From Aspidiotus rigidus (lineage: Eukaryota; Arthropoda; Insecta; Hemiptera; Diaspididae): a stretch of 64,000 nucleotides of DNA. The stretch lies in the NCBI GenBank assembly GCA_035079385.1, contig JAVHKY010000008.1:4510001-4574000 (forward strand), given 5' to 3'. A program made the position numbers and the translations under genes. Shown in pieces: positions 23,126 through 32,925 of this stretch (positions are counted from its first letter, which is position 1; every line of letters begins with the position of its first letter). A model generated the notes under the pieces. That model was not told the DNA's origin. It saw only the letters and a list, made by a program, of their open reading frames with translations, and did no database searches.

Positions 23126-23808
23126 TTAGCAGGTTGTAAGACTAGTGGTTCCGAGATGAGCAAGGCTAAAAATTCGGGGAACCACGGCTGGTCCGGCCAG
23201 TTCGGGACCTTCCGCTCTGTCGGATTTGATTTTTTGGAGAGTTTTCAGAATGATGCTGAAGGGTGGGAAGGTATCGAATCTTAAACTATCCCAAGGTATC
23301 GTAAACGCATCGACTACCTCTGATCCTGAATCACGTTTCCATGAAAAGTAACGCCTGCATTTGGCGTTTTTACGGGAGGCGAACAGATCCACTTCAGGGG
23401 ACCCAAATTTGTGCGAGATTCTATTGAAGGCACTGTCGCATAACTCATATTCCGTTTCTTCGTCTAATTTTCGTGATTCGGCATCTGCGATGCAGTTCTG
23501 ACTAGATTTGATGTAAGAGGCAAAAACCCATAAATCGGATTTTTCGCAAAATTGCCAGATCTTAAGGGCGGTGTCGTTGAGGTGGGGGAATTTTATTCCT
23601 CCCATCCTGTTGATGTAGGCAATGGCCGTAGTATTGTCTAGATACGGAATAAAATACTGATTTTGGAATGTCTCTTAGCGAAGATTTTTAGTCCAAACAG
23701 GGCAGCCTGAAGTTTTAGCTGGTTGATATGGAGGACACTTTCGGCCATTGTCCAAGAACCACGGGTAGTCTGTCCCTGGCACGTGGCCCCCCACCCCAAG
23801 GCATCATT
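23126..23808 (-). pseudogene. DIRS RNase H-like domain remnant
   Basis: The minus strand reads DALGWGATCQGQTTRGSW, HINQLKLQAALFGLK, then (after a frameshift) LDNTTAIAYINRMGG, ALKIWQFCE, and IADAESRKLDEETEYEL, followed by VDLFASRKNAKCRRYFSW. This is the conserved RNase H block of DIRS-type retrotransposons with its ADAESR signature. One frame change near 23640 and a 5' truncation disable it. Confidence 0.8.
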
Positions 23809-23850
23809 TTAACAGGGAACCTGTTCTATGAGGAACTTTTTGAAAACCGT
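23809..23850 (+). repeat. Isolated AACAGGGAACCTGTT repeat end
   Basis: TTTTAACAGGGAACCTGTTC followed by TATGAGG..CTTTTTGA matches the recurring boundary sequence of the fold-back complex at 34.8-38.5 kb. It lies exactly at the broken end of the DIRS fragment and upstream of the TDP-43-like exon. Confidence 0.6.
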
Positions 23851-23896
23851 ATCACAATCTTATATTTTCTTTTCTGAAGTATCACACAATACTACC

Positions 23897-24251
23897 ATGG
23901 TTTACGTTCAAATAACCGATGTAGAAGAACATGAAGCATTAGAAGTTCCGACGGAAGACGACGGAACACTTTTAGTCGAAAATCTAGCTAAAATGTATCC
24001 TGGTGGCATCTGCTTGAAATATCGCTTGGAAAATGGCCATTTACGCATCGTGAAGGAAGTTGGTGGTAAACTCTTCCCACCTGATGGCGGATGGATCGAA
24101 GGAACTGTATACAGTTGCGTATTTCCAAGTGGTGAGTGACCTCGATTCTGTATTATAGGAATAAGTATTGAGTCGTACAATTTTATCGATATCGCGTTTC
24201 TCTTTTTCAGGCGCTTCGTCGAAGACAGGGGAAGCTGAAAGTTTATCGTCG
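23897..24251 (+). CDS. TDP-43/TBPH-like N-terminal domain (two exons; RRM exons not found)
   Basis: Exon 1 (23897-24131) starts at ATG with CTACC before it and ends at G|GTGAGT. Exon 2 (24211-24251) follows TTTTTCAG and ends at GTATGT, in frame. The 92 residues include EVPTEDDGTLLVENLAKMYP, LKYR, and KLFPPDGGW..GTVYSCVFP. These match the oligomerisation domain of TDP-43 (family consensus EDDGT.LL, LKYR and a GW..Y..FP end). TDP-43 is a nuclear RNA-binding splicing regulator whose N-terminal domain self-associates. After exon 2 comes a Penelope pair, and no RRM-encoding exon is visible up to 48 kb. The copy is diverged from the usual sequence but has no stop and keeps both splice sites. It could be a paralogue with distant or lost RRMs, or a partial duplication. 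Confidence 0.7.
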
Positions 24252-24261
24252 GTATGTATTC

Positions 24262-24660
24262 CTACTCAATCAAAAATGACGAGAAATCACGGTATGAGTC
24301 ATAAACCAGTTCGATCAGGCCATCTTCCGGAATGTACGAATTGAGTACAGTGATACCGTCAGTGTTGAAGTGACGAATTATCTCTATATTCTCGATGGCG
24401 ATACGCTTACGGTAGGAATTCTCCTTATGGAGGAGCTTTTCGGATCCCTCGCAGAAGCTGTGGCCACTGTTTATTAAGTGATCGGCGAAAGCTGACTCCC
24501 CTAAGTGTCCCTTCTTCCAAGACTTCAGGTGCTCAGCTACTCTAACTTTCATTTGGCGGCTGGTCTCACCAATATAAAAGCCTCGACAATCCTCACACTC
24601 CAACTTATACACACCACTCCTCTCATCGACAGGTATGGGGTCCTTCAGTCTCACAAACAA
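24262..24660 (-). CDS. GIY-YIG endonuclease of the Penelope element
   Basis: About 130 residues with VYKLECEDCRGFYIGETSRQ at the GIY-YIG site, KVRVAEHLKSWKKG, ESAFADHLINSGH, and a C-terminal NSYIPEDGLIELV. The family's Arg after GET is present. Intact as an isolated domain, it is separated from its RT by a stop/frameshift around 24660-24690. Confidence 0.8.
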   Translation of the reverse strand: MFVRLKDPIPVDERSGVYKLECEDCRGFYIGETSRQMKVRVAEHLKSWKKGHLGESAFADHLINSGHSFCEGSEKLLHKENSYRKRIAIENIEIIRHFNTDGITVLNSYIPEDGLIELVYDSYRDFSSFLIE

Positions 24661-24853
24661 CGTCTTGACTGTGGTAGGGTTCTAAAACGCGGGTCTGAAG
24701 CCAAACGGGCGAAGAGCCTGACGCAATTCGAGTGAGAACTTCCCCAGGAAAGGGAGACTGATCCAACGCAAACGGCGATCACGGATCGTGTCTCGGGGAA
24801 GGGAGGTGGTGGAATCCAGGAGGCTCCTCGTAACTTTCCTCCGAACCATCACG

Positions 24854-25786
24854 TCAAGATCGACATTGACCCCATTCACTCTGGCCAGGTGTTTTAATTG
24901 TGATTAACTCTTTCTCGAAGGCAGACTGACTCAAAGGAATATGAGTCAGTCTGTGAACTAGGCTATGAAAAGCAGCCATCTTGTGAGCAACAGGGCCGAA
25001 CGAACCACCGTGGACTAAAACATCGGTCGTAGTATCTTTCCTGTAAATTCCGAACTTATGGATACCGTCTATTATAGAGATCGATAAATCCAAAAAGGTA
25101 ATGGAAAATACCCCTATTTCCAACGTAAATTTGATGGAAGGGTACCAGGAATTGAGATATCTCAGAAACTCACCAAGAAGATCTGGGTGACCAGTCCAGG
25201 TACATAGAACGTCATCAACGTACCTGTGCCAATAATGAATATGATTAAGTAACACCTGGTTCGAGGAAAAGAGGTCAAGTTCAAACTTAGACATGAAAAT
25301 TTCGGATATAAGAGAGCCTAGTGGTGATCCAATGGGGATCCCTACTTCGTTAGGGAACTCGAAAAATTTCCCTTCAAATTTACAGTAGTTGGGGGCCCAG
25401 CAAGTATTTAGAAGATCGAAGAATTCGTGAAGCTCATTATGAGGAATGTTGGCTTTGACGAGTAGCTCACCCATACGCTGGATACTAGCAGCCTTAGGAA
25501 TATTCGGGAACAAACCAACAACATCAAACGAGCAGATGGTCGTTCCCGGGGGAAGACTTACATCCTTGAGGACGTCAGTTAAAGAGGGCGAATTCAAGAC
25601 CGAATGAGGGGATCCAAAATCAATTCGATTTTTGAACCAACGGTCAAGGAATTTGGCAAGGAGGTAGGTAGGAGAGGAGACGAAAGAAACAACGGGTCGC
25701 ATCGGGGTATTGGTCTTATGCACTTTAGGCAGCCCGTACAGGAGAGGGGGGGGTGTGGGGTTACGAACAAGGAGGGCTTTTTTCAA
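24854..25786 (-). CDS. Penelope reverse transcriptase core (disrupted element)
   Basis: The frame has LYGLPKVHKTNTPMRPVVSF, SFDVVGLFPNIPKAA, GIPIGSPLGSLISEIFMSKF and the catalytic HRYVDDVLC box. It ends by a frameshift at the KTPGQSEWGQ position, and the thumb region continues in another frame (24682-24879). The RT core is complete; the whole polyprotein is not. Confidence 0.8.
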   Translation of the reverse strand: MKKALLVRNPTPPPLLYGLPKVHKTNTPMRPVVSFVSSPTYLLAKFLDRWFKNRIDFGSPHSVLNSPSLTDVLKDVSLPPGTTICSFDVVGLFPNIPKAASIQRMGELLVKANIPHNELHEFFDLLNTCWAPNYCKFEGKFFEFPNEVGIPIGSPLGSLISEIFMSKFELDLFSSNQVLLNHIHYWHRYVDDVLCTWTGHPDLLGEFLRYLNSWYPSIKFTLEIGVFSITFLDLSISIIDGIHKFGIYRKDTTTDVLVHGGSFGPVAHKMAAFHSLVHRLTHIPLSQSAFEKELITIKTPGQSEWGQCRS

Positions 25787-26256
25787 AGCAGGAGTTTTGA
25801 TAACAGCCTCACTCCTGTTGATGACACTCCTAACTTCTTTGAAGTGCTTGGGAAAGCTGAAATCCTCACTCTATTTAGCACCACACTGCTGTAGGACTTC
25901 ATGGACCTTAGAAGAATAGGCCGATCTCTCCATCACTACAACAGCGTTGCCCTTGTCAGCCTTAGTGACGATCAAATCTCCCTCTTTCATCTTCCTCCTT
26001 AAACCCTAAATCACTCCTCCCAATTTATTACTCATGCGAGGGAGGGGGTTATTACGGACTAATTCGGCACAGACTTTCTGGGTATTAAAACCAGGACCAT
26101 CTTAATCGCAAGATCCGCAACGACATTCGCCAAGGTTTCATCATTCTTGAGGGGAGGCATACTGAACTTCAAACCTTTCTCAAGGAGGGATGTTTCGTCA
26201 TTATTGAGCACTACCTGACTATTATTTATGAGGGGGGATTGAATTTATGAACGACA

Positions 26257-26922
26257 TTGTTCCCGAATATTCCTAAGGCTGCTAGTATCCAGCGTATGGG
26301 TGAGCTACTCGTCAAAGCCAACATTCCTCATAATGAGCTTCACGAATTCTTCGATCTTCTAAATACTTGCTGGTCCCCCAACTACTGTAAATTTGAAGGG
26401 AAATTTTTCGAGTTCCCTGACGAAGTAGGGATCCCCATTGGATCACCACTAGGCTCTCTTATATCCGAAATTTTCATGTCCAAGTTTGAACTTGACCTCT
26501 TTTCCTCGAACCAGGTGTTACTTAATCATATTCATTATTGGCACAGGTACGTTGATGACGATCTATGTACCTGGACTGGTCACCCAGATCTCCTTGGTGA
26601 GTTTCTGAGGTATCTCAATTCCTGGTACCCTTCCATCAAATTTACGTTGGAAATAGGGGTATTTTCCATTAACTTTTTGGATTTATCGATTTCTATAATA
26701 GACGGTATCCATAAGTTTGGCATTTACAGGAAAGATACTGTCGATGTTGACGTGATGGTTCGGAGCAAAGTTACGAGGAGCTTCCTGGATTCCACCACCT
26801 CCCTCCCCCGAGACACGATCCGTGATCGCCGTTTGCGTTGGATCAGTCTCCCTTTCCTGGGAAAGTTCTCCCTCGAATTGCGTCAGGCTCTTCGCCCGTT
26901 TGGCTTCAGACCCGCGTTTTAG
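26257..26922 (+). pseudogene. Penelope RT, internally deleted
   Basis: Covers the palm with GIPIGSPLGSLISEIFMSKF and an altered YVDDDLC box, then jumps through a deletion to the thumb and ends at a stop in PAF*. The deletion and the mutated residue beside the catalytic aspartates make activity unlikely. Confidence 0.8.
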
Positions 26923-26943
26923 AACCCTACCACAGTCAAGAGG

Positions 26944-27339
26944 TTGTTTGTGAGACTGAAGGACCCCATATCTGTCGATGAGAGGAGTAGTGTGTATAAG
27001 TTGGAGTGTGAGGATTGTGGAGGCTTTTATATTGGTGAGACCAGCCGCCAAATGAAAGTTAGAGTAGCTGAGCACCTGAAGTCTTGGAAGAAGGGACACT
27101 TACGGGAGTCAGCTTTCGCCGATCACTTAATAAACAGTGGCCACAGCTTCCTCGAGGGATCCGAAAAGCTCCTCCATAAGGAGAATTCCTACCGTAAGCG
27201 TATCGCCCTCGAGAATATAGAGATAATTCGTCATCTCAACACTGACGGTATCACTGTACTCAATTCGTACATTCCGGAAGGTGGCCTGATCGAACTGGTT
27301 TATGACTCACACCGTGATTTCTCGTTTGGACGATCTTAA
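26944..27339 (+). CDS. GIY-YIG endonuclease of the second Penelope copy
   Basis: Nearly identical to the domain at 24262-24660: VYKLECEDCGGFYIGETSRQ, EHLKSWKKGHL, SAFADHLINSGH. It is open from the family-typical start region to GGLIELVYDS. The similarity shows the two copies are young. Confidence 0.8.
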   Translation: MFVRLKDPISVDERSSVYKLECEDCGGFYIGETSRQMKVRVAEHLKSWKKGHLRESAFADHLINSGHSFLEGSEKLLHKENSYRKRIALENIEIIRHLNTDGITVLNSYIPEGGLIELVYDSHRDFSFGRS

Positions 27340-27470
27340 TACCTCGTTCTTCTCTTTTGTTCGTCAGTTGCTTTCATTTCAGGCTTGAAGATGGTTATTT
27401 AACCAAAAGCGCTCGTCGTCTTTTATTTCTCTACGGTTTGCATGTTTTACTCCACGTCGGAGTATTCGTC

Positions 27471-29530
27471 GTCTTTCACGTTTATTGTGGAATCATTCAT
27501 TCGTAGCATCTCAGTCATTTGTTCGTAATTCTTGATGTACTATTGTTCCTCCTTCGTTTCTTCCTCGAATCCTTGTGTCTCATTTATGCACATTTTACCC
27601 ATTCATCTATCTATAGGATTGTCTGAAAAGTCTCGCGGACCACAGGTCAAGAACCATTGGCCAGGATAGACGCATCATAGTCGATATGGTAGGTAGAATT
27701 GATTCAAAATGATCGATAAAATCTATTTATCGATATACTTCAAGCAATATAATTATTACATCGAAATGAAGGGAACAAGCATATGAAATGGTACACACTC
27801 CGCGTGACTCTGCAGAGAAGATGCCGTTGCTTCTGTTTCACAGTTTTTCGAGTAAAATTTCAGGATTTTGACGCCAATTTGAGATTGATCTTGCAAGGGT
27901 TCTTCTTTGCTTCCGGCCAGGAGAAATCTATACAATTCAGTTTACTGTCACTCTCTATCCTTTCGTTTTTTGAATAGTTCTCTAAAGTCTCGAAAATATA
28001 AATCATATTTTATTGGTGCTCTGATCTCTTTTAGGTTACCAATTTTTACACGAAAATTTTTCAGAATAACGACTTATATCTGTTCTGTATACGTATATTA
28101 TCCACAGCCACAGATATACATATAATAAGACACTATACACGTTAGATTATTATCTTAATTAAATCAACAGGTATGCACGGTAAATTAATTCGAATTAGGG
28201 AAGTATTAAGTTATTTCAAGTTGTCGTATTCATGGTGGTCGTTCTGACCAGGCCTATAGGCTAAGAGCTGTTCAACTCGTCACAGCGTAGGTAAAAGAAT
28301 TGGTTTTGAGCTCGATAGTCAGTCTTATACAGCTAGACTGGATTGTTTTTGTAATTTAAAGAGTGCGTATAGTAGTGAGCCTACATACTACGACTAATTT
28401 TGTGGAATTACGCGCTCACTGATAAGCGAAATTGAGCGAGCCTGCTGGATTCAGAGAATGGAAAACGGGTATTCGACTACGCAACGGTAAGGCGGCGGCG
28501 TAAATTACAAAAAAGGTGATAGGCGAAAGGCGAAAGGCGAAAAACTTGAAATATTATTATTGTTATTATGGGGCGGCATCGGTTGCTAATTACAGAGCTG
28601 CGTTCTGTTATCGGATTCCGTTTCAACATGCGTCAACTTCACACCTTACTAATGTTTTCGACACTGATCGTTTAAGTTATATACTCGGCCAGCGACCACA
28701 AGTCTCAACATAGGAAGAAAGATAGCTAGACGGACAGAGAAGGATAAGCGAAGAAAGCGAATGATAATATCTAAGAAAACGAGAGAGACGGGGAAAAAAT
28801 ATACGTTGGAGTAGAGGAAGAGGAGGAAGAAGAAAAAAAGGAGTAACATTTGTACGCGGCGTACAAGATACGAGAACGTAACGTGAACATTCTGTACGCA
28901 CGGTACATCGATATAAGGCTATTCAGTATTAACAGCATAAAGTCTCGCTAATAACGCCCTAATAGTTAATGATTATCATTAATATTGTTTCAAATATTAG
29001 GTTACACAAAGATATTAACGCGAGAGAAAAGAAAAAAAGAACACGATCGGCTAAAGAAAAAGAAAAGATATACCGCGATATAAAGCACTCGTATTAATAC
29101 ATATTTTGGCCTATACTCGATAGAGCAATCTATAGACAGCGAGCTGAGATGAACGATTTGATTTTAAGGTAGGTACTCAGTAACATCACGGACTACTAGT
29201 ACATGAATTGTCGTTCAAACTTCGTGTCTAAATTACTGGGTAATTTCTCTAAATAGCCCTGAATGGTTTTCAGTCTTCTAAATAAAATATATCACGAGGA
29301 TAACTTTTTCAAGGATACGTTTCTGTTCTCATCAGGGAGGCTAGGTATTTGAGAATTGAGTCTTTTTTTCGTTGATGTTATTGTACAGTTACTGTAAAAC
29401 AAACTACCAGTTGATGGGGCAAAAGACTCATCAACTCCCTCAAGAATAATAGAAAGAGAAAAGATAAATTACAATGATTAATTCAAAATCAAACTCTTTG
29501 TATGAGTGAGGACATGGAGCGCCTTATTGA
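27471..29530. other. Intergenic, no gene supported
   Basis: Around 27617 a phrase AGGATTGTCTGAAAAGTCTC resembles mariner-type ends, but no inverted partner is found. Positions 28720-28840 are purine-rich. No exon of the TDP-43-like gene (RRM) is visible. Confidence 0.5.
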
Positions 29531-29533
29531 ATT

Positions 29534-29728
29534 GTTACGTCATCATTCATCTTCAGACTTCCTTACTTCAATGACTGATAACAGTATATCACCATCAATA
29601 AGAGAATAACTAGACTAAATACCGAAGCAAAACACAAAATTTGGCGCTATAGAGGGGCACAAAGGAACTCCACCGATAACAAATCCCTCAATTGAATAAG
29701 AAACTATGAAGATGAATGATGACGTAAC
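29534..29728. repeat. Short hairpin-forming inverted repeat
   Basis: GTTACGTCATCATTCATCTT(C) at 29534-29554 is perfectly repeated in inverse at 29708-29728 (21 bp), with weaker pairing further inside. Total length 195 bp. Likely a small MITE relic. Confidence 0.75.
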
Positions 29729-30265
29729 CAACCCCGGCGCGACGGATAGGCAATGTAGGCAACTGCATAAGGCGGCAAATTGCGGGGACAGTAATTGATG
29801 AAAACTTAAGCGTAGAAAAAGTGATTACTTACTATGAATTATTCTCTTTCCATATTGTAATCTAATTAACCTTTGTTTGCAAGGAGCAGCATAAAACCTC
29901 TCACCGGGGCTGATGTAATAACTATAAATATGGCGGCCCATGTCCTAACTTGTATTTATTCGCACGAGGATGTAAAAATAGCAAAGCATGTAGCAAAATT
30001 TGAAAGCTGTCGATCATTATAGAGAAGCCATAAGAGCGCATGGAAATAAAATTCTTCCTACATCCTTAAAACAAACTTTTAGCAACTAGTCTTAATAACC
30101 TTTTTATTTACTAGGGGTAATAAGTACGAGGGAATCATAAGCTCAAAGTTGTTGAAAACTGATGATTTTCCTAGTGCACAAAAGTGCCCAAAAAAATGCA
30201 AACATTGGCGCTCCTGTAATAGAGCAATAGGGCTCTACCGGAACGTTCCGAGGATACGCTGCCAA

Positions 30266-30960
30266 ACAAAGTAGAATAGACCTTTATCTCGGTGACATTA
30301 TAGCGCGTTACAGTTCGCAGAAACCCTGTCAATTGACCATAAATGGACTATTGATTACCATTAGGTAAGCACAGGAAGCAAAGATCAATGTAGGCTACTG
30401 ATTGATAATAAGAAACGGAAAATTGCATTGCACCCAATAATTTCAGTTTTGGCTTTTGCCTTATAAACTCACAACCTTGAAACATATGGCTTTCAGCTTT
30501 CGGCTTTTGGTTTTCTGGAAAGTTCAGCTGGCTTTCGACTTAATTCGACCGGCTTATAATTTAGTTGACTTGGCTGGTCGAAGTCATACACAATTTTTGT
30601 GTACAGAAGGAACGATCAGGAGAATTAGGACTTTGTTAGCTTTGTGAAAGATACCTATATATTTACTGGATGACTTTTCTGGTTTTAATGCTGAACCACT
30701 GAGTTCAAATAAAGCTGACTTTTAGCTCTGCTTTCATCAGTGAACATTCGGGTGAATTTGGCTTTTCGCTTTTGGTTTTCAGCTGGCTGCAATACTCTGA
30801 TGAGAAACATCCTAGCCATCACAAGTTTATTTGCAAATGCAAAAGACCTTTCACACCAAGAACCTACAGCTTCAATCACTGAGAAATTTTTGTTTCTCAA
30901 AATAATCTCCACTTCCTCCGTGTTTTTCTTACAGGGAGTCAAGACTCAAGAGTGTGAGTT
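30266..30960. repeat. Dispersed repeat, copy 1, interrupted
   Basis: AGACCTTTATCTCGGT at ~30281 and, after an interruption, AAGTTTATTTGCAAATGC, CAAGAACCTACAGCTTC and GGGAGTCAAGA up to ~30955 match 32663-32925. The interrupting ~350 bp (30440-30797) is rich in GGCTTTTGG-like phrases in both orientations and is probably an inserted element. Confidence 0.55.
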
Positions 30961-31059
30961 TTTGCTATGACGTACCCACAGAATCAAGGATCACTATTAC
31001 AATATGTTACAATCTTATTTCCTCAAAAAATTCCTTATATGACTGTAAATATAAACTAG

Positions 31060-31240
31060 ACAGAAGTTCTGGCTAGGCCTGATGAGAGAGGGGACAAAGG
31101 GGATGAAATTCTCCGGGCCCTGACTTTCTGGAGGGCCCGAAATTTGTAAAAAGCCCCAATTTTTTCCCCATTTACAATTTAAAAAAAATGAATTAGAAGA
31201 AGAAAAGGCCCGTGAAAATTTTCCCCAGGGCCACTTATTC
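31060..31240. repeat. Possible GGCC-rich MITE relic
   Basis: GGGACAAAGGGGATGAAATT and CCGGGCCCTG phrases followed by GGAGGGCCCG and CCCAGGGCC resemble hAT-type MITE ends, but I could not define ends or a target duplication. Confidence 0.3.
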
Positions 31241-31836
31241 TTTCAGCTACAGGGTTGGTTCTAACAAAGATTTTCAACAAACAATTTGATATTGGAGTTA
31301 GTTTTGGGATGACAATATCCGTTTTTTTGAAAACTTCATCAATGCAAATGCATCCAAATACGTATCTACAAATCAGCAGACTGAAGCCTCCAGAGCAGGA
31401 GTCAACCTATTACAATTTCTCAAAGGTCTTCGTGGTTTTTTTATGGAGTTGATTATCTTCTTAATTGTGGATTTGCAGATAGGCCTAGGGTACATGATTT
31501 CAACTTTATATTGCAGTACACAAACAAATTTCAGTTTGTATTAAATTCCTCATAATTAATTCGTATCATGACACCTCATGTAGACGCGCTAGTATCGACT
31601 GTCGAGTACCATTAATTTGGTAATCAAGGTTTTCTGCCATACAAGGACGTGTACCGGTACAAAGAGAATCAACTCTAGTAATGTCGATGTTCAATTTTTT
31701 TTTTTTTAACTAAGGAAAACAAAAGTGTTAATCCTCATATTTTTCTTTTGCCTAAATGAAATTCTAAAAGTTTCTAATAAAATTTCTGGAACCATCACCT
31801 AGTGGTCCACGTACACCATTATAAGTGAGCTGTAGC

Positions 31837-32253
31837 CAGGGATGGAAAGCGGGTCGCAAATAGCTTAGACTTTGACTTAGGCTTATAAGTTGTTCCATGA
31901 ATTTGAACAGATCGACTAATCAATCACATTCACACAAACGCATGCAGCACTGCAGCGCCTGCTGTGAAGCTGCGGGCTGCAGTACTGACTACTGTCAGAA
32001 AGTAGAACTAATCCAAAATATAAATCTAGAGAAATGGGCACTTTGCATCATGATTCCCTCGAAAAGGGCGATCATTTTCTCCTGATTGAAGAAAGAAAAA
32101 AAGATCCATCAAGTTCATTAAGCTGTTGCTCAATGACTGGCTTTTGGCTTAATGAATATTGGGAACAGCTTAGGCTTAAGCGGCTTCTAAGCTGTTCAAA
32201 AATCAGCTTAGGCTTCGACTTAAGCGATTGACGGCTTAAACTTTCCATCCCTG
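31837..32253. mobile_element. hAT-like MITE with perfect 8-bp target duplication
   Basis: CAGGGATGGAAAG at the left and CTTTCCATCCCTG at the right are perfect 13-bp TIRs. GCTGTAGC flanks both sides exactly (31829-31836 and 32254-32261). Inner arms are rich in inverted GCTTAGGCTTA phrases. At 417 bp it is non-coding. The 8-bp duplication and CAGGG end place it with hAT elements. Confidence 0.9.
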
Positions 32254-32662
32254 GCTGTAGCATTGTATACTAGTTTACTGAAAAGAGTGACTCCTTTGCA
32301 TTCTGACGCGAATTATAATATATAGAGACACAGACTGACATGATACAACGATCCTAGCTCCTTGGGTTATTCTTGATGAGGGAGTCAGCCGGAACAACGG
32401 GTATAGTCCGGTTTCGTAATCTTTTACAGTAACTAGTGACGTCATCAGGGAATTGGTCTGTTTTCCAGTATCATAATTCAATGCATAGTGTGTGTAAAAG
32501 TTTGTAATTGTCAGGAAAGTAGTATTTGTATGTTGAGAAGATGGAGATGCGATTTGGCTTCTTATATTAGACGTCGAAAATGAAGTCAAGAAAATCGCCA
32601 CTATCCACCTTAAAATAAGAACTCTGTTTCAAAAAGAAAAGTTCACAGAATTACCATTAAAA

Positions 32663-32925
32663 GCAATAGACCTTTATCTCGGTCGATTAGCAGGAGCCCT
32701 GTCAGTTGAGTCAGTCGGACTATCGAGACACAGTGAGCAAAAGATCATTGGGCCACTAATTGATGATAAGAAAAATCGTATCCATCAAAAGTTTATTTAC
32801 AAATGCTAAGGACCTTCTATATTAAGAATCTACAACTTCGGTAATTAGGGAATCGCTATTTCTTGATTTATAATATACTGATCTCAGCTCCCTGTGTTCT
32901 TTTTACGGGAGTCAAGAGTGTGTTT
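32663..32925. repeat. Dispersed repeat, copy 2, uninterrupted
   Basis: Colinear with the two halves of the copy at 30266-30960, which defines the empty site of the insertion there. Confidence 0.6.

Larger units (their letters stand above)
22190..23808 (-). mobile_element. DIRS-like retrotransposon fragment (RNase H plus tyrosine recombinase)
   Basis: On the minus strand, the end of an RNase H domain is followed by a tyrosine recombinase, the order seen in DIRS-like elements. These insert by recombination, not with an integrase. The reverse transcriptase is missing because the element is truncated at about 23808, right against an AACAGGGAACCTGTT motif. The 3' side is also cut inside the recombinase. 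It abuts the TDP-43-like exons. Confidence 0.85.
24256..26245 (-). mobile_element. Penelope-like element, near full length (minus strand)
   Basis: From 26240 downward the minus strand shows the N-terminal region (GDLIVTKADKGNAVVVMERS), then LYGLPKVHK, the RT core, and a C-terminal GIY-YIG endonuclease. The reading frame is interrupted in several places (stop codons at 25.8-26.1 kb, frameshift near 24880, stop near 24683). It lies 5-10 bp after exon 2 of the TDP-43-like gene, in the antisense direction, and forms a head-to-head pair with the next copy. Confidence 0.85.
26246..27470 (+). mobile_element. Penelope-like element, 5'-truncated, head-to-head with the preceding copy
   Basis: The plus-strand copy begins inside the RT (LFPNIPKAASIQRM), has HRYVDDDLC with a Val-to-Asp change next to the catalytic pair, lacks about 200 bp between the IYRKDT and DVMVR positions, and continues into the endonuclease. 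The 3' untranslated region, compared with the copy at 41.4 kb, extends to about 27470. With the minus-strand copy it forms an inverted repeat of over 1 kb around a spacer made of that copy's own 5' part. Confidence 0.85.

Noticed and set aside
27617..27650. Mariner-like terminal sequence
   Set aside because: Only one end-like phrase; no inverted partner or TA-flanked second end was found.
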